Counted from the first letter of the stretch, positions 8,439 through 17,638 are shown. The stretch: DNA of 64,000 bases from Actinorhabdospora filicis (GCF_030269765.1 NZ_BSTX01000003.1:496001-560000); one strand, 5' to 3'. Notes: generated by a model not told the origin, from the letters alone. Numbers and translations: made by a program.

Positions 8439-8831
8439 TCAGCCTCCCACGAGGGGGACCAGCTTGACGAACGAGATCGCGGGATCGCGGTCGAGGTCGA
8501 TGAGCGCGCCGGGATCGTCCACCTGGCGCTCGCCGACCAGGACGATGAAGCCGTTGCGGCCGAAGGCGTCCAGGGCGATGGCGGCCTGCTTCTCCCAGTC
8601 GAGCGTGCGCGCCTTCGGCAGCCGGAAGCCGTTCAGGGCCGTCTCGGCGTCGGTGGGGCGGACCAGGCCCTGGTAGAGCTCGGTGGGGGCGGCGTTGTGA
8701 CGGGCGACCTCCTCGCGCACCCGCAGGCGGATGAGATCGCGCAGCGCGATGGTGGAGGGCAGGTCGGGGACCGAGAACTCGGCGATGGGCTTGCCGGTCA
8801 TCGTCTCGTCCCGGAAGGTGACGGTGGCCAT
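8439..8831 (-). CDS. Hypothetical protein, first gene of the NADAR cluster
   Basis: A 130-residue soluble protein beginning MATVTFRDETMTGKPIAEF, with a helical middle (RDLIRLRVREEVARHN) and a beta-rich end (GFIVLVGERQVDDPGALI). The start at 8831 is chosen because upstream codons in the frame overlap the mannosidase promoter. It runs four bases ahead of the NADAR gene, so co-translation is likely. Family not recognised. Confidence 0.6.
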   Translation of the reverse strand: MATVTFRDETMTGKPIAEFSVPDLPSTIALRDLIRLRVREEVARHNAAPTELYQGLVRPTDAETALNGFRLPKARTLDWEKQAAIALDAFGRNGFIVLVGERQVDDPGALIDLDRDPAISFVKLVPLVGG

Positions 8832-8882
8832 GGACGCATCATGCGCCACGGGTGCGACGGTTTCGCCCGCCGCCGCTCGCCC

Positions 8883-8927
8883 TTGACATCGCGGGCTCGG
8901 CTCAATACGTTCCAGACAACGTTGTCT
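8883..8927 (+). promoter_or_regulatory. Promoter with overlapping 14-bp palindromic operator for the GH92 gene
   Basis: TTGACA at 8883-8888 and TACGTT at 8906-8911 are spaced by exactly 17 bases. Immediately after lies the perfect palindrome AGACAACGTTGTCT (8914-8927), covering the expected start site. A palindrome with a central CG is typical of LacI-family operators. A sugar-responsive repressor is likely, but no LacI gene is in the window. Confidence 0.8.
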
Positions 8928-8957
8928 CGCCACTTCCGAGCCACCCCTGGAGCCCCC

Positions 8958-11900
8958 ATGCCCACACGCTCGAAGAGAGCCCTCGCACCCGCCTTATTAC
9001 TGGCGGCGGGCCTCCTTCCCATGGCCGCGCCCGCCCCGGCACAGGCGGCGGCCGACCTCTCCCTCACCCAGTACGTCAACCCGTTCATCGGCACCGACGA
9101 CAGCAACTCGCCCAACCCGGTGCCCGGCGGCGCGGGCGGCAGCACCTACCCCGGCGCGACCGTTCCCTTCGGCATGACCCAGTTCAGTCCCGACACCCCG
9201 ACCGGCTCGCCCTCGGGCTACCGGTACTCCGATACGAAGATCGAAGAGTTCAGCCTCACCCACTTCAACGGCGCCGGCTGCGCCAACAACGAGGACCTCG
9301 GCATCCTGCCGATGACCGGCGCGATCGGGACCTCGCCCGGCACGGGCTGGACGGGTTACGCCGGCACCTACGCCAAGGCCAACGAGGCGGCCTCGCCCGG
9401 CTACTACAAGACCGTGCTGGACAACTACGGCGGCACCGGCGTCGAGCTGAGCGCGACCACGCGCACCGGCGCGATGAAGCTGACCTACCCGTCCTCGGCG
9501 AGTTCGCGGATCCTGGTCAACACCGGCCGCTCGGCCACCGGCAACCGCTCGGGCACGATCGCCATCAGCGGCGCCGAGATCACCGGATCGGTGACCGGCG
9601 GCGGGTTCTGCGGCTCGTCCAAGACCTACCAGATCTTCTTCGTGATCCGCTTCGACCGCGCGCCCAGCGGGCAGGGGACGTGGGTCGGCTCGACGGTGAC
9701 GGCCGGTTCGGGCTCGGCCTCGGGGACCAACTCCGGCGGGTACGTCACCTTCGACACCACCGCCAACCGGACGGTCAACGCCACCGTCGGCATCTCCTTT
9801 GTGAGCCTGGACGGCGCCAAGGCCAACCTGAACGCGGAGAACCCCGGCTTCGACTTCGCCGCCGTGCGGGCCGCCGCCGACCAGCGCTGGAACGCGATGC
9901 TCAACCGGGTCCAGGCCACCGGCGGGGCCTCCGCCGACCTGCAGAAGTTCTACACCGCGCTCTACCACGTGCTGCAGAACCCGAACATCGCCTCCGATGT
10001 GGACGGCCGCTACAAGGGCTTCGACGGGCAGCTGCACACCGCCTTCCATCAGGTCTACCAGAACTACTCCGGCTGGGACATCTACCGCTCCTGGGCCTCG
10101 CTGGTGGCGCTGATCGCGCCCGTGGAGATGGCCGACATCGTCAAGTCGATGGTTCTGGACGGGCAGCAGGGCGGCCTGCTGCCGAAGTGGTCGCACAACT
10201 CCAACGAGCACTTCGTGATGACCGGCGACCCGGGCCCGATCATCGTGGCCAGCGCCTACGCCTTCGGCGTCACCGGCTTCGACACCGCCGCCGCGCTGTC
10301 CCTGATGGACAAGTCCAGCAACGGCGGGACCGCGCAGGGCAGCCCGATCCGCGGGCTCCAGGGCACCTACACCGCCAACCACTTCATCCACCAGGACCCC
10401 TCGGACTCCCTGGAGTACTCGGCCTCCGACTTCGCCGTCGCGCAGTTCGCCAAGGGTGTCGGCGACGGCGGGAAGTACACCACCTACATGCAGCGCGCGC
10501 AGTGGTGGATGAACGTCTTCAATACCGATTCGGGCTACGTGCACGACCGCAACTCCGACGGCTCCTGGCCGTGGCCGCTGGATCCGGCCGGCCCCGGCGG
10601 TTACACCGAGGGGAACGCCTCCCAGTACACCTGGATGGTGCCCTACGACTTCGCCGGGCTCATCGACCTCATGGGCGGGCGCGACACCGCCGTCCAGCGC
10701 CTCGACCACCACTTCACCGAACTCAACGGCGGGCTGTCGCGGCCCTACTTCTACATCGGCAACGAGCCCGAGCACGGCGTCCCGTGGGCCTACCACTTCG
10801 CCGCGCATCCACAGGGGACGATGTCGGCGGTCCGGCGGGTGATGAACGAGTCCTTCACCACCGGCCCCGGCGGCCTGCCGGGCAACGACGACCTGGGCGC
10901 GACCTCGGCCTGGTACGTGTGGAGCGCCATCGGGATGTACCCGCCGACCCCGGCGGCCGACACCCTGGCCCTGCACGGGCCGCTGTTCCCGTCCGTCCTG
11001 ATCCAGCGGCCCGGCGGGAACATCCAGATCAACGCCACCGGCGCCGGGCCGGGAAACCAGTACGTGCAGTCGTTCGCGCTGAACGGCGCGGCGCGCTCCA
11101 AGGCGTGGCTGCGGTACCCGGACCTGGCCGCCGGGGCGACCCTCAGCTACACGATGGGCTCCTCGGCCTCGACCTGGGGCAACAACCCCGCCGACGTGCC
11201 GCCGTCCTTCACCGACGGCGCCTCCCAGCCCCCGGCCGCGCCGGAGCTGGGCCCGAACCTGGCGCTCGGCAAGCCCGCCACCTCCTCGGCCACCTGCAAC
11301 GCCGACGAGAACGCCGCCAAGGCCTTCGACGGCAGCCTCAGCGGCAACAGCAAGTGGTGCTCGACGGCCTCGGGGACCAAGTGGCTCCAGGTCGACCTGG
11401 GCGCGCCCACCAACGTCGGGTCCTTCGTGGTCAAGCACGCCGGGCTGGGCGGTGAGACCACCGGCTGGAACACCGGTTCCTTCGCGATCCAGACCAGTGT
11501 GGACGGTGCGAACTGGACGCAGGCCGTCTCGGTGTCCGGCTCGCGCGCCAGCCGCACCTACCACCCGGTGAGCGCGCGGACGGCCCGGTACGTGCGGCTG
11601 GACGTCACGACGCCGACCAACAACGGCAACGGCGCCGCCCGGATCTACGAGTTCGAGGTGCACGGCAGCCCGTCGGGCACGTCCAATGTGGCCCTGGGCA
11701 GGCCCGCCACCGCCGATTCCTCCTGTAACGCCAATGAGGGGCCGGAGAAGGCGGTCAACGGCTCGGTGAGCGGCGGAACCACCGACAAGTGGTGCTCGGG
11801 CGGCTCCTCGCGCTGGCTGCGGGTCGACCTGGGCGCCTCCTACGCGGTGAAGTCCTTCACCGTGCGGCACGCGGCGGCCGGAGGGGAGTACGCCGGGTGG

Positions 11901-12104
11901 AACACCCGCGACTTCGACCTCCAGGTCTCCACCGACGGGACCAACTGGACGACCGTCTCGCAGGCGCGCGGCGTCAACGCGGCGGTCACCGAGCATCCCC
12001 TCGCGACACCGGTGAACGCCCGGTACGTGCGCCTGTCGGTGATCACCCCGACGCAGGACGGCGGCACGGCCGCGCGGATCTACGAGCTGGAGGTCTACGC
12101 GTGA
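8958..12104 (+). CDS. Secreted GH92 alpha-1,2-mannosidase with two F5/8C (CBM32-like) domains
   Basis: A 1048-residue extracellular glycosidase that trims alpha-mannose from glycans. A Sec signal peptide (residues 1 to about 32, ending APAQAAA) is followed by the GH92 N-terminal beta domain (VNPFIGTDDSN, YPGATVPFGM, LTHFNGAGC). The (alpha/alpha)6 catalytic domain follows (HQVYQNYSGWDIYRSW, IGNEPEHGVPWAYHF, GNDDLGATSAWYVWSA). Two discoidin/F5-8C carbohydrate-binding repeats lie near residues 765-905 and 910-1048, each starting NxALGxPAT. GGAG lies five bases before the ATG. Regulation is probably by the upstream palindrome. Confidence 0.94.
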   Translation: MPTRSKRALAPALLLAAGLLPMAAPAPAQAAADLSLTQYVNPFIGTDDSNSPNPVPGGAGGSTYPGATVPFGMTQFSPDTPTGSPSGYRYSDTKIEEFSLTHFNGAGCANNEDLGILPMTGAIGTSPGTGWTGYAGTYAKANEAASPGYYKTVLDNYGGTGVELSATTRTGAMKLTYPSSASSRILVNTGRSATGNRSGTIAISGAEITGSVTGGGFCGSSKTYQIFFVIRFDRAPSGQGTWVGSTVTAGSGSASGTNSGGYVTFDTTANRTVNATVGISFVSLDGAKANLNAENPGFDFAAVRAAADQRWNAMLNRVQATGGASADLQKFYTALYHVLQNPNIASDVDGRYKGFDGQLHTAFHQVYQNYSGWDIYRSWASLVALIAPVEMADIVKSMVLDGQQGGLLPKWSHNSNEHFVMTGDPGPIIVASAYAFGVTGFDTAAALSLMDKSSNGGTAQGSPIRGLQGTYTANHFIHQDPSDSLEYSASDFAVAQFAKGVGDGGKYTTYMQRAQWWMNVFNTDSGYVHDRNSDGSWPWPLDPAGPGGYTEGNASQYTWMVPYDFAGLIDLMGGRDTAVQRLDHHFTELNGGLSRPYFYIGNEPEHGVPWAYHFAAHPQGTMSAVRRVMNESFTTGPGGLPGNDDLGATSAWYVWSAIGMYPPTPAADTLALHGPLFPSVLIQRPGGNIQINATGAGPGNQYVQSFALNGAARSKAWLRYPDLAAGATLSYTMGSSASTWGNNPADVPPSFTDGASQPPAAPELGPNLALGKPATSSATCNADENAAKAFDGSLSGNSKWCSTASGTKWLQVDLGAPTNVGSFVVKHAGLGGETTGWNTGSFAIQTSVDGANWTQAVSVSGSRASRTYHPVSARTARYVRLDVTTPTNNGNGAARIYEFEVHGSPSGTSNVALGRPATADSSCNANEGPEKAVNGSVSGGTTDKWCSGGSSRWLRVDLGASYAVKSFTVRHAAAGGEYAGWNTRDFDLQVSTDGTNWTTVSQARGVNAAVTEHPLATPVNARYVRLSVITPTQDGGTAARIYELEVYA

Positions 12105-12111
12105 GGTGAGC

Positions 12112-12138
12112 GGGGCGGCCGTCACCGATGGTCGCCCC
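12112..12138. terminator. Weak hairpin after the GH92 gene
   Basis: GGGGCGGCC and GGTCGCCCC pair with one G-T mismatch about seven bases past the GH92 stop. There is no T-run. Confidence 0.35.
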
Positions 12139-12252
12139 GCACGACGTGCGGTGTCCCCGCCGTCACCTTTTCCGTCCCCGTACCTCCCCGCGCCCCCTCT
12201 CGTTGGGGATGATGGAGGTTCGGGGACGGATTCGCAACGCGTGGGGGCGCAC

Positions 12253-13155
12253 ATGAGCAGCACGTTGTCCAAGGGCTGGCGGCACGGAACCGCGTGGCTG
12301 GCCGTCACCGGTTTCGTCACGCGGGTGGCCACCGCCGGGTCGCGCGACTTCGTGCCGCCCGAGGAGCGGATCGCCGTCCTCGACGACGACGGGACACTGT
12401 GGACGGAGCGGCCGGTATCCATGCGGCACGACTTCATCCTGCGCCGCCTGGTCGAGCGCGCCAAGCGCGACCAGGCCCTGCGCGGGCGGCTGCCGTGGCG
12501 GGCCTCGGCCGAGGTGGACCTGGCGAAGGCCTCGGCGTACCTGGCCGAGGCGGTGGCCTCCTTCGACGAGCAGGACGCCGAGTCCTACGCCGAGCAGGTG
12601 GCCTGGTTCCTGGCCGCCGAGGCGCACCCGGAGCTGCGGGTGCCCTACGCCCACGCCGCCTACCTGCCGATGGCCTCGCTGATCGAGTACCTGGAGGCGC
12701 ACGCCTTCACCGTCTACGTCCTCACCGCCGGGGACCGCGACTTCGCCCGCCCGGCCGCCGCCCGGCTCTACGGCGTCCCGCCCGAGCGGGTCATCGGGGA
12801 CGCGGCCGGCCTGCGCTACCGCGACGACGGCGCGACCATCGCCCACGAGGAGTACGCCGGGGGAGCGGAGGCCGCGGCGCGCCCGGCGGTGTTCTGGAGC
12901 CGGGTGGGGCGGCGGCCGATCCTGGCGATCGGCAACTCCAACGCCGACATCCCGCTGCTGCGCTTCGCTGGGGGACAGAGCACCGGGGGGCAGAGCGGCC
13001 GTCCGGTGCTGCGGATGCTCGTCGTCCACGACGACGCCGAACGCGAGTACGCCTACACCGACGGCGCCGAGGACGCCCTGGCGCACGCCAACACCGAGGG
13101 CTGGACGCAGATCTCGATGCGGGAGGACTGGTCGGCGGTCTTCGGCCGTCCCTAG
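12253..13155 (+). CDS. HAD-superfamily phosphatase
   Basis: A 300-residue cytoplasmic hydrolase. HAD motif I is AVLDDDGTLW (nucleophilic Asp and DGT loop), motif II the Thr of VLTAGDRDF, and motif IV IGNSNADIPLL. A helical cap lies between motifs I and II, as in phosphoserine phosphatase-like members. The ATG at 12253 is preferred; a GTG 12 bases upstream is possible and neither has a strong ribosome site. The substrate is unknown. Confidence 0.82.
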   Translation: MSSTLSKGWRHGTAWLAVTGFVTRVATAGSRDFVPPEERIAVLDDDGTLWTERPVSMRHDFILRRLVERAKRDQALRGRLPWRASAEVDLAKASAYLAEAVASFDEQDAESYAEQVAWFLAAEAHPELRVPYAHAAYLPMASLIEYLEAHAFTVYVLTAGDRDFARPAAARLYGVPPERVIGDAAGLRYRDDGATIAHEEYAGGAEAAARPAVFWSRVGRRPILAIGNSNADIPLLRFAGGQSTGGQSGRPVLRMLVVHDDAEREYAYTDGAEDALAHANTEGWTQISMREDWSAVFGRP

Positions 13156-13244
13156 TGGACGGTCACGGTCGGCTGTTGCCGCGTCTCGCGGGCACCGAGT
13201 ACGGTGGCGCCGTCACAGCGCGCCTCACCCCTTAGGGAGCCCTC

Positions 13245-13616
13245 ATGACCAACCCGGAGCCGGTCTTCGACAAGAATGGACAGCTGGAGCAGGTCCAGGA
13301 GGTCCTTCTCAACGGCGAGCAGGTCATCGCCGTCTACGACGCGATCGGCGTCGGCACCGGCTTCATCGGCCTCACCGACCGGCGGGTCATCTTCATGGAC
13401 AAGTCGTTCGTGGGCAAGGAGGAGGCGCTGACCAGCGTCCCCTACAGCAAGATCAGCGCGGTGAGCCTGGTCAGCAACCGATCCTTCGCCGGGCAGTTCT
13501 TCTCCTCGGGCAAGATCGCGGTGCACATCGGCACCCACATCCAGGAGGTCGAGTTCCGCGGCGACAAGAAGACCAAGCACGTGCACGACGTGATCATGCA
13601 CTACTCGACGGTCTGA
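13245..13616 (+). CDS. Small bacterial PH-domain protein (YokE-like)
   Basis: A 123-residue soluble protein made of one bacterial pleckstrin-homology-like domain: GEQVIAVYDAIGVG, LTDRRVIFMDKSF, PYSKISAVSLVSNRSF, then a C-terminal helix (KKTKHVHDVIMHY). GGGAG lies five bases before the ATG. Proteins of this kind are widespread and uncharacterised. The gene stands alone. Confidence 0.8.
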   Translation: MTNPEPVFDKNGQLEQVQEVLLNGEQVIAVYDAIGVGTGFIGLTDRRVIFMDKSFVGKEEALTSVPYSKISAVSLVSNRSFAGQFFSSGKIAVHIGTHIQEVEFRGDKKTKHVHDVIMHYSTV

Positions 13617-13643
13617 GCTGCGGAGCCGGGAGGCCCCGGCTCC

Positions 13644-13811
13644 TCACTCGTCCTTCGCGGCCGCGTCGATCGGCGCGGCCGGCTTGGCGTCCTTGCCCGC
13701 GAGCAGGCTGCGCCGCTTGCGGCGGTGCTTGGCGACATAAGCGCCGGTGCCCACCGCGGCGGTGCCGAGAACCGCTCCGGCGACGACCGCCCACCACTTC
13801 TTGACCTTCAT
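13644..13811 (-). CDS. 55-residue single-pass membrane protein with a basic tail
   Basis: An ATG at 13811 preceded by GGAG (five-base spacing) opens a 55-codon gene: MKVKKWW, a Gly/Ala/Val membrane helix over residues 8-26, a strongly basic stretch (KHRRKRR) and an acidic end (AAKDE). The pattern predicts one membrane helix with a basic segment directly after it. Almost every codon ends in G or C, as in neighbouring genes, which supports real coding. Function unknown; it converges with the PH-domain gene. Confidence 0.65.
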   Translation of the reverse strand: MKVKKWWAVVAGAVLGTAAVGTGAYVAKHRRKRRSLLAGKDAKPAAPIDAAAKDE

Positions 13812-14125
13812 TAGCTCTCCACCACCCCTTCGTTGTCAGCGCCAACGTACCGTCGGCGTGCGACATCCGCAGCCGAGTCGGCGCGAGTCGAAACCGGGTG
13901 TAACCGGATCGTGTGTCACCCGGTCGGGGGAGAGAAAGCCCAGGTCAGTGCCTCGATCATGGCCGAGCGTCGGTTAACGCCCGGTGACGTCGCCGGTGAG
14001 ACCCTGTGCGGGAGGTCACCGGCGGCCGGACGCGCCGGATCTCACACCGCCGCGCGCGAAGCGGGGTGGAGCGGGATGATCTGGGCGGGGTGGCGCCGAC
14101 GGCGCTCCGCACCCAGAATCACCCG
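13812..14125. other. Intergenic region between divergent genes
   Basis: About 310 bases separate the small membrane gene from the HIT gene. They hold a possible hairpin, ACCGGGTG (13893-13900) with CACCCGGT (13917-13924), and otherwise no gene or clear promoter that I can support. Confidence 0.4.
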
Positions 14126-14647
14126 ATGACCGCAGAGCTCCCCGGCGTCCCGACGCCCCCGCCCGCCAAAGTCCCCATGGACCTCGCGGCCTACGAGACC
14201 CGCGTGCGCACCGGCGGCTGCTTCATCTGCCCCATCGCCACCGGGGAGGAGCGCACCCACGAGGTCGTCTACGAGGACGACGACCACATCGCCTTCCTCG
14301 GCGCCTACCCGACCCTGCTCGGCCACACCCTCGTGTGTCCCAAGGAGCACCTCACCCGGGTCGTCGCCGACTTCACCCCGGCGGCCTACCTGGCGATGCA
14401 GGCCGTCGTCCACCGCGTCGCGCGAGCGGTCGAGACCGTCGTCGGCGCCGAGCGCATGTACGTCCTGTCCCTGGGCAGCATGCAGGGCAACGCGCACGTC
14501 CACTGGCACCTCTCACCCCTGCCGCCCGGCGTCCCCTACCGCGAGCAGCAGCACCACGCGCTCATGACCGAGAACGGGATCCTCGCCTGGGACCGCGAGC
14601 GCGCCGCCGCGCTGGGGGCGCAGATCCGTGACGCGCTCGGCGGATAA
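14126..14647 (+). CDS. HIT-family nucleotide hydrolase/transferase
   Basis: A 173-residue histidine-triad protein. It has a CxxC-type start (GGCFICPIATG), the central FLGAYPTLLGHTLVCPKEH and the catalytic triad HVHWHL. Such proteins split nucleoside phosphoramidates, dinucleoside polyphosphates or adenylates. There is no clear ribosome site, so translation may be leaderless. A terminator separates it from kptA. Confidence 0.87.
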   Translation: MTAELPGVPTPPPAKVPMDLAAYETRVRTGGCFICPIATGEERTHEVVYEDDDHIAFLGAYPTLLGHTLVCPKEHLTRVVADFTPAAYLAMQAVVHRVARAVETVVGAERMYVLSLGSMQGNAHVHWHLSPLPPGVPYREQQHHALMTENGILAWDRERAAALGAQIRDALGG

Positions 14648-14733
14648 GGCCCCCATGTGCCCCTTGTCCGACATACGGGTGATCCCTTAACGTGCAGGAC
14701 ATCCCGGTCCGTCCCGGCGTGATCGGACGTCCG

Positions 14734-14783
14734 GGGGTGGCGGTTGGTGCGCGCCGGCCGCCACCCCGCCATGCCCTTTTTTC
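14734..14783 (+). terminator. Terminator after the HIT gene
   Basis: GGGGTGGCGG (14734-14743) and CCGCCACCCC (14758-14767) form a perfect 10-bp stem, followed after ten bases by a six-T run. Confidence 0.6.
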
Positions 14784-14821
14784 ACTCGCCCCCGCGCCAC
14801 GCCCCTACCTACCCTGAGTCC

Positions 14822-15361
14822 ATGAGAGACACAGAGATAGTCCGCGTCAGCAAGACGCTTTCGAAAGCCCTCCGCCACAACCCCGGCGGCCTCGGCATCA
14901 GCCTCGACGCCAACGGCTGGACCGACGTCGAGGAGGTGCTGGCAGCCTTCGCCGCGCGGGGACGGCGGCTCACCCGCGAGCAGCTCGACCTCGTCGTCGC
15001 CACCAACGACAAGAAGCGCTTCACCATCCAGGACGGGCGCATCCGCGCCAACCAGGGCCACTCCATCGAGGTCGACCTCGCCCTCGAACCCACCGCGCCG
15101 CCCGCGCTGCTCTTCCACGGCACCGCCGAGAACAGCGTCGGCTCCATCCTGGCCACCGGCATCGACAAGGGCGGCCGCCACCACGTCCACCTGTCACTGG
15201 ACACCGAGACCGCCCGGCGGGTCGGCGCGCGCCACGGACGTCCCGTGGTGCTCACCGTCCTCGCCGGGGAGATGGCCGCCGCCGGGGCCGAGTTCTACGT
15301 CTCGGCCAACGGCGTGTGGCTCGTCGAGCACGTGCCCGCCGAGTACGTGCGCACCCCTTAG
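14822..15361 (+). CDS. kptA: RNA 2'-phosphotransferase KptA/Tpt1
   Basis: A 179-residue enzyme that transfers an RNA 2'-phosphate to NAD+, releasing nicotinamide and ADP-ribose 1''-2'' cyclic phosphate. Motifs: LSKALRHNP in the N-terminal winged domain, DKKRFTIQDGRIRANQGHS, and the ART-like C-terminal LLFHGTAENSVGSILATGI with GGRHHVHLS. The start MRDTEIVRVSK matches the family N-terminus. Most bacteria have no known 2'-phosphorylated substrate. The stop abuts the stop of the convergent uvrA2 with no spacer. Confidence 0.92.
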   Translation: MRDTEIVRVSKTLSKALRHNPGGLGISLDANGWTDVEEVLAAFAARGRRLTREQLDLVVATNDKKRFTIQDGRIRANQGHSIEVDLALEPTAPPALLFHGTAENSVGSILATGIDKGGRHHVHLSLDTETARRVGARHGRPVVLTVLAGEMAAAGAEFYVSANGVWLVEHVPAEYVRTP

Positions 15362-17638
15362 CTAACGCTCGTGGTACCGGCGCAGGAACTCGCCGGTCAG
15401 CGACTTCTCCGCCTTCAGCAGCTCCTCCGGGGTGCCGGTGAACACCACCTCGCCGCCGTCGCGGCCACCGTCGGGGCCCATGTCGATGATCCAGTCGGCC
15501 TGCTGGACCACGTCGAGATTGTGCTCGATGGCGATGACGGTGTTCCCGTCGTCCACGAACCGGTTCATCAGCGCCAGCAGCGTGTCCACGTCGGACATGT
15601 GCAGGCCCGTGGTCGGCTCGTCCAGGACGTAGACGCTGCCCGAGCGGCCCAGCTCGGTGGCCAGCTTGATGCGCTGGCGCTCGCCGCCCGACAGGGTCGA
15701 GACGGGCTGGCCGAGGCTCAGGTAGGCCAGGCCGACGTCGACCAGGGCGCGCGCCTTGGTGAGCATGGCCTTCTCGGTGAAGAACCCGGTGGCCTCTTCC
15801 GCCGACAGCTCCAGCACGTCGGCGATGGACTTGCCGCGCAGGTGGTGGCGCAGGACCTCCTCCTTGAAGCGCCGTCCGTGGCAGGACTCGCAGTGCGTGG
15901 TGACCGGGTCCATGTGGGCGATCTCGGTGATGATGACGCCCCGGCCGCCGCAGGTCTCGCAGGCGCCGTCGGAGTTGAAGCTGAACAGGCCCGGCGCGAG
16001 TCCGCTGACCTGCGCGAAGGCCTTCCGCAGCGGGTCCATGATGCCCAGGTAGGTCGCCGGGGTCGAGCGCGAGGACGTCCCGATCGGGCCCTGGTCGACC
16101 AGTACCGCGTTGGGGTGCTCGGCCATGAACACCTCGCCGATGAGGGTGCTCTTGCCCGAGCCCGCGACGCCGGTGACGGCGGTGAGGACGCCGGTCGGGA
16201 TCGACACCGAGACGTTCTTCAGGTTGTGCAGGTTCGCGCCGGTGACGTTCAGGTGCCCGGTGGCCTCGCGGACCCGCTGCTTGACGGTGCCGGTGCGGGC
16301 GAGCGCGTTGCCGGTGCGCGTCCCGGAGGCGCGCAGCCCGGCCAGGTCGCCCTGGTAGACGATCTCGCCGCCGTGCGCGCCGGCGCCGGGGCCGACGTCG
16401 ACGATGTGGTCGGCGACGACGATGACGTCGGGGTCGTGCTCGACGACCAGCACGGTGTTGCCCTTGTCCCGCAGCGCCACCAGCATGTCGTTGAGGCGGT
16501 GGACGTCGCGCGGGTGCAGGCCGGTGCTGGGTTCGTCGAAGATGTAGGTGACGCCGGTGAGGCTGCTGCCCAGGTGCTTGACCATCTTCAGGCGCTGCCC
16601 CTCGCCGCCGGACAGGGTCGCGGTGGCGCGGTCCAGGGACAGGTAGCCCAGGCCGATGTCGGCGACGCGCTGGAGCAGCGCGCGGGTGGTCGCCGCGGCC
16701 GGGCCCGCGGCCGGGTTCGAGACGGCGGCCAGGGCCTCGATGAGATCGGTGATCTGCATGGACGTCCAGTCGCCCACCGTGCGGCCGTCGATGCGCACCG
16801 AGCGCGCCCGCGGGCTCAGGCGCGAGCCCTCGCAGCCGGGGCACATGCCTTCGGCGAGGAAGGGCTGGAGCTTGTCGCGGGTGCGCTGGGAGACGGTAGG
16901 GCTGGCGAACTGCTTGGCGACGCGGTCCACCAGGCCGACGTAGTCGGCGTTGTACACGCCGCTCTTGACGCTCAGCGCGACCTTGCCCCCGCTGCCGTGC
17001 AGCAGCGTGTGCCACTCGGCCTCGGAGTAGTCGTCGAGCTTCTTGGCCGCGTCCAGGCCGTCGTAGCCGGCGTACATCTGCCACTCCATGCCGCCGACCT
17101 TGAAGCCGGGCAGCAGGACGGCGCCCTCGTCGAGGGACTTCGAGCGGTCGACCAGGAGGTCCACGTCGGGCCGGATGGTGCGGCCCAGGCCCTCGCAGTC
17201 GGGGCACATGCCCTGCGGCGAGTTGAAGGAGAAGAGGAGCACGTCGTCGGTGACGGGGTCGCCGAACTTGGCGAACAGGCCGCGCACGAGGGCGTAGATG
17301 TCGGTCATCGTGCCGACGGTGGAGCGCGGGTTGCCGCCCACCGGTTTCTGGTCGACGATGATCGGGGTGGTCAGCTCGGCGATCGTCTCGGCGTCGGGCC
17401 GTTCGTACTTGGGCAGGAAGTTGCGGATGAACGCGCTGAAGGTGGCGTAGAGCTGCCGCTGCGCCTCGACGGCGATGGTGTCGAAGACGATGGAGGACTT
17501 GCCCGATCCGGAGACGCCGGTGAAGACGGTGATCTGGTTCTTCGGGATGGTGAGGGACACGTCCTTGAGGTTGTTGACGCGGGCCCGGGTGATCACGATG
17601 CTGTCGTGGCTGGCGCTGGTGCGGGGAAGGTCGGTCAC
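15362..17638 (-). CDS. UvrA-like ABC protein (UvrA2 type, drug resistance or repair)
   Basis: A 758-residue soluble tandem ABC ATPase, shorter than canonical UvrA (about 950). First Walker A: TGVSGSGKSSIV near residues 40-51; signatures LSGGEGQRLKM and LSGGERQRIKL; second Walker A: GVAGSGKSTL. Zinc-type Cys motifs survive (CPDCEGLG, CPGCEGSRLS, CETCGGRG, CESCHGRR). This form occurs as UvrA2 and as resistance proteins for DNA-binding antibiotics. GAGAGG lies six bases before the GTG start, and a 13-bp palindrome sits upstream. Confidence 0.88.
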   Translation of the reverse strand: MTDLPRTSASHDSIVITRARVNNLKDVSLTIPKNQITVFTGVSGSGKSSIVFDTIAVEAQRQLYATFSAFIRNFLPKYERPDAETIAELTTPIIVDQKPVGGNPRSTVGTMTDIYALVRGLFAKFGDPVTDDVLLFSFNSPQGMCPDCEGLGRTIRPDVDLLVDRSKSLDEGAVLLPGFKVGGMEWQMYAGYDGLDAAKKLDDYSEAEWHTLLHGSGGKVALSVKSGVYNADYVGLVDRVAKQFASPTVSQRTRDKLQPFLAEGMCPGCEGSRLSPRARSVRIDGRTVGDWTSMQITDLIEALAAVSNPAAGPAAATTRALLQRVADIGLGYLSLDRATATLSGGEGQRLKMVKHLGSSLTGVTYIFDEPSTGLHPRDVHRLNDMLVALRDKGNTVLVVEHDPDVIVVADHIVDVGPGAGAHGGEIVYQGDLAGLRASGTRTGNALARTGTVKQRVREATGHLNVTGANLHNLKNVSVSIPTGVLTAVTGVAGSGKSTLIGEVFMAEHPNAVLVDQGPIGTSSRSTPATYLGIMDPLRKAFAQVSGLAPGLFSFNSDGACETCGGRGVIITEIAHMDPVTTHCESCHGRRFKEEVLRHHLRGKSIADVLELSAEEATGFFTEKAMLTKARALVDVGLAYLSLGQPVSTLSGGERQRIKLATELGRSGSVYVLDEPTTGLHMSDVDTLLALMNRFVDDGNTVIAIEHNLDVVQQADWIIDMGPDGGRDGGEVVFTGTPEELLKAEKSLTGEFLRRYHER

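Noticed and set aside
8997-12464. Very long open frame antisense to the GH92 gene
   Set aside because: It is a by-product of strong G/C third-position bias in the mannosidase gene; the product is low-complexity Arg/Gly/Val sequence with no domain, and the sense strand has full family motifs.
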